Below are positions 59,160-64,000 of a stretch of 64,000 bases of DNA, one piece after another (positions within the stretch are counted from its first letter, which is position 1; every line of letters starts with the position of its first letter). The position numbers and the translations under genes were made by a program. Source of the DNA: Chryseobacterium sp. FP211-J200 (GTDB lineage Bacteria > Bacteroidota > Bacteroidia > Flavobacteriales > Weeksellaceae); the NCBI RefSeq assembly GCF_001643375.1, contig NZ_LSHB01000056.1, positions 241,352 through 305,351 on the forward strand, in the 5' to 3' direction. Below the pieces are notes generated by a model, which worked only from the letters and a program-made list of their open reading frames with translations, was not told the origin of the DNA and did no database searches.

Positions 59160-59970
59160 TGCTAACTTTGTTAGGACACAATTCTTATACTCTTTAACTT
59201 TAAGAGTATGAAAAAGATCAGAAAAAATTACAGTTCATTGGAAGAAAGGAAAATCTACCAAACGATCATAAAGAAGAGCTATTTTATTTTCAGATATCTT
59301 CAGTATCTATCATTGGAGTCGTGGCAGATATGGAAGTCTGCGAATAACCAGAGAAATAGAAGCAAAGGGAATGAGAGCCTCACGTCCTTTTGTTGCCAAA
59401 CTGATGAGAGAACGTGACCTGAAAAGTATCGTAAAGGAAAAATTTAAGAAAACCACCAACTCTTCCCACCGATACCCTGTTGTAGAGAATTATCTGAATC
59501 AAAATTTTCAGGTTAAAAACAGCAAAGAGGTCTGAGCCTCTGATATTACCTATATCCGTACAGGTCAGGGTTGGCTGTATCTCACTACGGTCATTGATCT
59601 GTTTGACAGAAAAGTTATAGGCTGGTCATTGAGTGAGACGATGAAGGCTCAGGATACTAGTATTTCCGTCTTGAAAATGGCACGACTTCACCGTCCTTTA
59701 CAGGATCATGATAGCTTAATTTTCCATTCGGACAGAGGGATACATTATGCGTGCACAGAATTTACGTCAATAGTCGGGAAAAACATTACCCGAAGTATGA
59801 GTGGAATTGCGCAGCACATCACGAATACCCTAAATGAAATAAAAATTGATGAGTAAAAGGAAATTGCTATGACAATGCTGTAGCGGAGAGTTTTTTTAAA
59901 ACTCTGAAAACTTAACTTGTCTATCAAAATAAATATGAAACTAGAGATCATGCTGTATTTGGAAATACAT
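59160..59970 (+). mobile_element. Decayed IS3-family insertion sequence
   Basis: Remnant of an IS3-type element. It keeps an orfA-like beginning (MKKIRKNYSS at 59208) joined by an internal deletion to orfB. orfB continues RGRYGSLRITREIEAKGMRA, RPFVAKLMRERDLKSIVKEK and SHRYPVVENYLNQNF, then a TGA (59533-59535) where Trp is expected, ASDITYI (first catalytic Asp), LTTVIDLFDRKVIGWSLS, HSDRGIHYAC (second Asp) and, in another frame, GNCYDNAVAESFFKTLK (catalytic Glu). Downstream the sequence departs from the family after YQNKYETRDHAVF, so the right end is lost. Not capable of transposition. Confidence 0.85.
59797..59854. repeat. 52-base insertion in the IS3 remnant, flanked by ATGAGT
   Basis: ATGAGT occurs at 59797-59802 and again at 59849-59854. 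The segment from the first copy to just before the second (52 bases) is extra compared with the usual orfB, where SMS(G/R)KGNC is continuous. It shifts the frame. Confidence 0.6.
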
Positions 59971-59986
59971 TTTTTGGAATGAAAAA

Positions 59987-60139
59987 ATGCTTGGAAAAGA
60001 AGCAAAACTTAAAAATAATTTACCGCTTTTTTTATTAGGTATAAATACAAATGCGGATGAAATACACCAAGCAATGGAAAGGATTTATACACTAATAACC
60101 AAGACTATCAAAATCACATTCAGTCGATTTCATAAATAA
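59987..60139 (+). pseudogene. Short reading frame before fic, probable gene fragment
   Basis: 50 codons starting ATG 59987: LKNNLPLFLLGINTNADEIH, then QAMERIYTLITK and a basic end. The helix-forming middle looks coding, but the length, junction with the truncated IS and lack of a family suggest a fragment. Its TAA ends one base before the fic operator. Confidence 0.35.
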
Positions 60140-60182
60140 TGCGGAGAAAAACATTTGTATTCTCCGCAAAATATGCGGAGAA
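60140..60182 (+). promoter_or_regulatory. Repeated 9-bp operator upstream of fic
   Basis: TGCGGAGAA (60140-60148), its inverse TTCTCCGCA (60160-60168) and again TGCGGAGAA (60174-60182). The first two form a dyad with 11-base spacing, the last two a dyad with 5-base spacing; the direct copies are 34 bases apart. A -7-like TATATTTA follows at 60190-60197 and the fic ATG at 60213. The third half-site lies just upstream of that box, so a bound protein would block transcription. Confidence 0.6.
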
Positions 60183-60212
60183 TAATTTGTATATTTACCG
60201 TAAACTTTCAAA

Positions 60213-61307
60213 ATGGCACTTTACATCCACCAAATTCAAGATTGGATTCAATTTTACTGGGAACAAGATGAACTCTTTAATCTACTTGCAGAAGTAAAAC
60301 AACTGCAAGGTAAATTATTGGGGAAAGTGGAATTGTTAGGTTTTGAACTAAAAGATGAAGCCAACTTGGAAACCCTTATACAGGACGTCGTAAAGACTTC
60401 TGAAATCGAAGGCGAAGTTTTGAATCCAGATTTAGTACGCTCATCAATAGCAGTTCGTCTGGGATTAGATAATCTTGGAATTGAGCATTCAAACCGAAAT
60501 ATTGACGGAGTTGTAGAAATGATGCTGGATGCAACCCAAAATTCAGATAAATCATTAAGCGACGAGCGATTATTTGGATGGCACGGTGCATTATTCCCGA
60601 CAGGAAGAAGCGGACTGTATAAAATTGAAGTCGCCCAATGGCGGACTGGAGATATGCAAGTGGTTTCTGGAGGATTGGGTAGAGAGAATATTCATTTTGA
60701 AGCCCCAAAACCAGATAGGATGGAAATAGAAATGCAGGATTTCATAAACTGGTTTAATCAGGAAAATTCTTTGGATTCGATTTTAAAAGCTGCTATTGCC
60801 CACTTACGGTTTATCACAATACATCCTTTTGATGACGGAAATGGTAGAATTGCGAGAGCCATAACCGATATGCAATTATCAAAATCGGATGGCGTGAATC
60901 AGCGTTTTTATAGTATGTCATCTCAAATCAACGCTGAAAAAAAATCTTATTACACTATTCTGGAAAGAACCCAGAAAGGAAATCTGGATATAACCAATTG
61001 GCTAAAATGGTTTCTCGAATGTTTAAAGGGGGCAATTATTGCTTCAAATTTGATAATCGACAAAGTAGTCCGGAAACATCAGTTCTTTGTAAATAACGCC
61101 TCTAAAGTGACAAACAAGCGCCAAAGATTATTACTTTCAAAACTACTCGACGGCTTTGAAGGGAATTTAACCTCATCAAAATATGCCAAGATTGCAAAAA
61201 CTTCTCCAGATACGGCTTTGAGAGATATAAATGATTTGGTGGAAAAAGGTATTTTATTGAAAGCAGATTCTGGCGGAAGAAGTACAAATTATTTATTGAA
61301 CTTTTAA
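60213..61307 (+). CDS. Fic-domain AMP transferase with DUF4172-like N-domain and winged helix
   Basis: 364 residues. N-terminal DUF4172-like helical part (1-60, IHQIQDWIQFYWEQDELFNL), an inhibitory motif T62-SEI-E66-G67 of the S/TxxxEG type found in class II Fic proteins, the Fic core with His204 in HPFDDGNGR (204-212), and a C-terminal winged-helix-like domain (about 295-364, RQRLLLSKLLDGFEGNLTSS, then DTALRDINDLVEKGILLKAD). Fic proteins transfer AMP from ATP to hydroxyl groups of target proteins; the N-terminal glutamate keeps the enzyme off. The winged helix could bind the operator at 60140-60182. Target protein unknown. Confidence 0.93.
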   Translation: MALYIHQIQDWIQFYWEQDELFNLLAEVKQLQGKLLGKVELLGFELKDEANLETLIQDVVKTSEIEGEVLNPDLVRSSIAVRLGLDNLGIEHSNRNIDGVVEMMLDATQNSDKSLSDERLFGWHGALFPTGRSGLYKIEVAQWRTGDMQVVSGGLGRENIHFEAPKPDRMEIEMQDFINWFNQENSLDSILKAAIAHLRFITIHPFDDGNGRIARAITDMQLSKSDGVNQRFYSMSSQINAEKKSYYTILERTQKGNLDITNWLKWFLECLKGAIIASNLIIDKVVRKHQFFVNNASKVTNKRQRLLLSKLLDGFEGNLTSSKYAKIAKTSPDTALRDINDLVEKGILLKADSGGRSTNYLLNF

Positions 61308-61417
61308 CAACCATCCCTAAAACCGTCCCCTTTCAAAAATTACATTAAAATAATTAATTATAAAATATTATTAATCAACTATTTACACAAATTATATAGG
61401 AACTTCCAACTCCACTT

Positions 61418-61457
61418 AAAGCTCTGTAAATTATTGATTTACAGGGCTTTTTATTTT
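61418..61457 (+). terminator. Terminator downstream of fic
   Basis: AAAGCTCTGTAAAT / ATTTACAGGGCTTT stem, 5-base loop, T run. Confidence 0.75.
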
Positions 61458-61458
61458 T

Positions 61459-61478
61459 AGGTGCTAGTTTAGGTGCTA
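61459..61478. repeat. Two AGGTGCTA direct repeats
   Basis: AGGTGCTA at 61459-61466 and 61471-61478, period 12, immediately after the terminator. May be part of an attachment site; unproven. Confidence 0.3.
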
Positions 61479-61481
61479 TTT

Positions 61482-61538
61482 ATGATACAACAACAAAAAG
61501 AGATGATTGAGAAATTAGAAAAACTCATTAACAAATAA
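61482..61538 (+). CDS. Possible 18-residue peptide or gene tail
   Basis: MIQQQKEMIEKLEKLINK then stop: an amphipathic Lys/Glu helix. Either a very small gene or the end of a deleted one. No ribosome binding site seen. Confidence 0.2.
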   Translation: MIQQQKEMIEKLEKLINK

Positions 61539-61573
61539 ATATAAGTAATTCGGGATAATTACTTTTTCATAGG

Positions 61574-61606
61574 AAGGCTCAACGAAATTCGTTGAGCCTT
61601 TTATTT
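61574..61606. terminator. Terminator-like hairpin
   Basis: AAGGCTCAACGAA / TTCGTTGAGCCTT, perfect 13-bp stem with essentially no spare loop bases, followed by TTATTTTT; probably stops the minus-strand peptidase gene or plus-strand readthrough. Confidence 0.65.
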
Positions 61607-61711
61607 TTATAGCTTTATATATTAGATTAAGATGCTCTTCTCTGTTATACAATATACATTGGTTAAAAGCACTATAACTCAATATTTAGCATAATTCTCA
61701 AACATTAGTTT

Positions 61712-63052
61712 CTATCTAAATTTTAAATCATATTTACTTCTATCTAGAAAAATTAGCGGATTATCCATTTCAATCAGTTCTTTTACAGCTTCGTTTTTAT
61801 CCGCAGAATTTTCGTAGAAGGATTCAGCAATCTTATATCCAATTCTGTATCCTAGATCTCCATGAAGTTCTTTACTGGTTGATCCGTTATATAACCAATT
61901 GCTAAAATCATTTGAACATAATTCTTTTTTTAGGTCATTCCACAATTTTTTCTCATTTGCGTTAGCATATATTGACGCTCTGCTCTGAACCTCCCCATTT
62001 CGTTTCATTATCAACTTTTCAGATATGTAACTGGCAATGCCCTCTTTTAAAATATGCTCCAGCAAACGACATTGGCAAGCACTAATATTAATGTTTTTCT
62101 GTTGTGTATGAATATACTCGTGCGCAACCATTTCTTCAACAAAATTAAAAACATCAGTTTGGTTAGCACGAGAAAGTATGTCTGATTTTAAATTTTCAAT
62201 TGTTATCTCTGAGACATCACAATTTTTATCTCCACCGATCATTTCGATCCCAATTAACAAATAATTATTTGATATGGTTCCTCCGGTAGACATTGGCCCT
62301 ACCACAAAAGCAATTTTAGCTGGTTTTCCACTCGGATACAATTCTCGGACTTTAGAAATAATATTGGATAAATTTTCTGTCTCAGAAAAAAGAAGTGTAT
62401 TAGTGCGTACGCTATTATTATAGAAATTTTTATATTTTTTAATTCTTTCAACAAAAAACTCTGCGGAGAAATATCTAACCTTTTGAAATTCCTTTAATCC
62501 ATTTGTAGCACGGTCAAGATAGTTTTCTTGAATTACATTTACACTATCTTGATAGGATCTGCAATCTTTCAACTTGTCATACGCACTCCAAAAATGTTGA
62601 ATATCAATTGTTGTTATAATTTTGTTATTTTCATCTCGCATCTCTTTTTCAATTCTTTTTTTTCTTTCAATTTCTTTTTTACTCATTTGCTTTACATTGA
62701 TTTTAATTATTCCATTTGGAACCAATTCGGGAGAAACAGATTTGATCACAAGCTCATATTTATTATCTTCACTTGGAGTGTATTCTAATTTATCAAATCC
62801 TTTGCTTCCATCCGCTAGATCCGTTGAAATGATTTTTTCCTTATTCATATTTTGCAAAATCATTTCAACATCTATATTTTCTTGATAAACACTAAACAAA
62901 TAGGTCTTCCCTTTTTTTAGATGTAAACTATGATTCAGTTGTTTTTCACCATCAAAGTGAATCACTTGATCATTTAAAGTAAAGTTCTTTTCTTGTGTAA
63001 ATAAATAGTTAATCGAGACCGTAATTAAGAGAAGAATTAATAATTTTTTCAT
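61712..63052 (-). CDS. Secreted zinc peptidase of the DUF2268/GldB-like (MA) type
   Basis: 446 residues from ATG 63052, preferred over the frame start at 63088 because it begins with the signal peptide KKLLILLLITVSINYLF. Residues about 20-125 form a beta-rich domain, followed by a Lys/Glu helix (about 124-145). The catalytic domain has His311-E-Y-I-His315 (VAHEYIHTQQ) and, 22 residues later, the downstream Glu337 in LKEGIASYISEKL, the gluzincin layout known from DUF2268 and GldB-type proteins. Substrate unknown. Not linked to a known system; neighbours are mobile-DNA genes. Confidence 0.65.
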   Translation of the reverse strand: MKKLLILLLITVSINYLFTQEKNFTLNDQVIHFDGEKQLNHSLHLKKGKTYLFSVYQENIDVEMILQNMNKEKIISTDLADGSKGFDKLEYTPSEDNKYELVIKSVSPELVPNGIIKINVKQMSKKEIERKKRIEKEMRDENNKIITTIDIQHFWSAYDKLKDCRSYQDSVNVIQENYLDRATNGLKEFQKVRYFSAEFFVERIKKYKNFYNNSVRTNTLLFSETENLSNIISKVRELYPSGKPAKIAFVVGPMSTGGTISNNYLLIGIEMIGGDKNCDVSEITIENLKSDILSRANQTDVFNFVEEMVAHEYIHTQQKNINISACQCRLLEHILKEGIASYISEKLIMKRNGEVQSRASIYANANEKKLWNDLKKELCSNDFSNWLYNGSTSKELHGDLGYRIGYKIAESFYENSADKNEAVKELIEMDNPLIFLDRSKYDLKFR

Positions 63053-63313
63053 ATGATTTTTTACAATAGAAACAAGTGAGGATACCAATCTGTTACATTT
63101 AGTTATCGCTTATTTTTGAAATCTGCAAAATAATCTAATAATGAAGAGGGTCGCTAAAAGTTATTTCAATCTTAAAAATGGTTATGATTAAACCAAAATA
63201 GTGTTCTGTAGTTCTGTCAAACACCTATTACGGATCAAATATATTTCTATTGCAAGAGACTTTTGGTAAATGATATATATTGCAAATGAGTACAGAGTTT
63301 ATAAATAAAATTA

Positions 63314-63880
63314 CTAATTGTTTTTCTTACTCGCTTCAAAACCATCTTTAAATCTAATAAAATCTTCTGCTTTTTTAGGATTATTCTTGATCCAAAATTG
63401 CATCACTTGAGTGTTTTCGTTCAATATTCTGATCTCCTTTTCATCGTAGATTTTTTTTCCTTCACCAGCAATCTCATTTAATATATCTTGCCGCAGTTCA
63501 CTTTTTGCTTTAATGCTCTCTTTGTACCAATTGGTTGCGAAAGTTATGGAAATCATAAAAGTGAAAATCCCTAAGATAAAAACTCCTAATCCACTCCAAT
63601 TACACTTCTCCTTCATTTTCATTTTCTTATAAAAATCCTCATAAAAATCGCTGGTTTCTTGTGAAAGGACTATTTCTATTTTGGTAGGAATTTCTTTTAC
63701 GGCTTCAAAGTCTAATTGCAGTTGACGAATTGCCAATACCAGATCTTTGATATTGGCTTTAACTTCAGCATTAGATTCCTTATTCTCCGAATTTGAAGCG
63801 ATATTTCTTTCATTAGATTTTACAACATTTTCCAAAAGTTCCATCCCGTTACTTTTAGATTCTTTATTTTCATTTTCCAT
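63314..63880 (-). CDS. Coiled-coil protein with one membrane helix, mobilisation-region type
   Basis: 188 residues. Asn/Glu/Lys/Ser-rich start (residues 1-40), a helical coiled-coil-like part (45-90, IKDLVLAIRQLQLDFEAVKE), one membrane helix (about 96-117, LGVFILGIFTFMISITFAT) and a charged C-terminal helix (KAEDFIRFKDGFEASKKNN). Proteins of this layout follow relaxase genes in Bacteroidota mobilisable elements; here the upstream frame ends 21 bases before its start. The role is inferred from context. Confidence 0.5.
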   Translation of the reverse strand: MENENKESKSNGMELLENVVKSNERNIASNSENKESNAEVKANIKDLVLAIRQLQLDFEAVKEIPTKIEIVLSQETSDFYEDFYKKMKMKEKCNWSGLGVFILGIFTFMISITFATNWYKESIKAKSELRQDILNEIAGEGKKIYDEKEIRILNENTQVMQFWIKNNPKKAEDFIRFKDGFEASKKNN

Positions 63881-63901
63881 ATTTATTTTTTAAATTTTTG
63901 A

Positions 63902-64000
63902 TTATCGTCTTAATTTTCGCTTCCTTTTCCAGAGTTCATCTTCGTCCTGAGAAACATAGGTTGGATCTAGGAAGTCACTTAATAATCCGCCTGCAATTTC
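63902..64000 (-). CDS. C-terminus of a possible relaxase/mobilisation protein (cut by window edge)
   Basis: 32 residues of the end of a minus-strand protein: GGLLSDFLDPTYVSQDEDEL, then a basic WKRKRKLRR tail and TAA at 63902-63904. Relaxases of Bacteroidota mobilisable elements often end in such an acidic stretch followed by a basic tail. The next gene encodes the coiled-coil membrane protein. Too little is visible to be sure. Confidence 0.35.
   Translation of the reverse strand, partial: EIAGGLLSDFLDPTYVSQDEDELWKRKRKLRR

Larger units (their letters stand above)
61308..61711. other. Intergenic region with terminators and short direct repeats
   Basis: Contains a terminator (61418-61457), two AGGTGCTA repeats (61459-61478), a tiny ORF (61482-61538) and a second hairpin (61574-61606). 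Possible edge of a mobile element; no integrase gene seen. Confidence 0.55.

Noticed and set aside
60140..60182. CRISPR-like short repeats
   Set aside because: Only three 9-base copies with alternating orientation and short spacing; they fit a dyad operator and there are no cas genes.
61418..61457. tRNA-like stem near a possible attachment site
   Set aside because: It is a simple hairpin followed by a T run; no cloverleaf can be drawn.

Overview
The window is a chromosomal segment of an AT-rich Bacteroidota bacterium, most likely a Chryseobacterium-type flavobacterium (family Weeksellaceae). The signs are SusC/SusD pairs, type IX secretion (T9SS) sorting tails, families such as DUF3667, DUF4269 and DUF6377, Bacteroidota-type promoters (-33 TTTG / -7 TAnnTTTG) and almost no Shine-Dalgarno sequences. 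The genus assignment is inference.

Layout. 1-408: 3' end of ornithine aminotransferase. 414-6491: seven same-strand genes for surface glycan (LPS or capsule) glycosyltransferases, followed by a convergent cupin mannose-6-phosphate isomerase. 7120-13476: housekeeping genes (gltX, accA; rplM-rpsI-rpsB on the minus strand) and two membrane proteins. 13724-17199: pncB, a small-molecule kinase that appears inserted behind pncB (a second copy of the pncB 3' end lies downstream of it), and a pair of BON-domain proteins. 17319-32331: an outer-membrane receptor-like protein, a glycosyltransferase plus LpxH-like phosphoesterase pair, a dicarboxylate/amino-acid symporter, an HNH-like accessory gene, a serine hydrolase with a glycogen-binding-like tail, mrp plus a NifU-like protein, gpsA, an M23 peptidase and trigger factor. 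32490-36062: probable metal uptake locus (His-rich lipoprotein, TonB receptor, small His/Cys membrane protein). 36108-39938: nucleoid-associated protein, a seven-blade RCC1 T9SS protein broken by one in-frame TGA, and an NTF2-like secreted protein.

40876-58923 is a polysaccharide utilisation locus (PUL) on the minus strand: DUF6377 membrane regulator, GH27 with two carbohydrate-binding-like repeats and a T9SS tail, SusC, SusD, SusE, GH31, inverting GH97, GH65 and a SusE-like T9SS protein. The enzyme set points to an alpha-glucan, most plausibly alpha-1,6-linked (dextran or isomalto-oligosaccharides), with GH27 as the surface enzyme and GH31/GH97/GH65 finishing the oligosaccharides. The last two genes are broken: GH65 by three in-frame stop codons with no frameshift, the SusE-like gene by two frameshifts.

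59160-64000 is accessory DNA: a decayed IS3 transposase, a Fic protein with an inhibitory helix motif and a repeated 9-bp inverted operator, a secreted HExxH peptidase, a coiled-coil membrane protein, and at the edge the C-terminus of a possible mobilisation protein. I found no CRISPR array, rRNA or convincing tRNA. The most novel items are the GH27-centred alpha-glucan PUL with its pattern of decay, the re-created pncB 3' end, and the fic operator.
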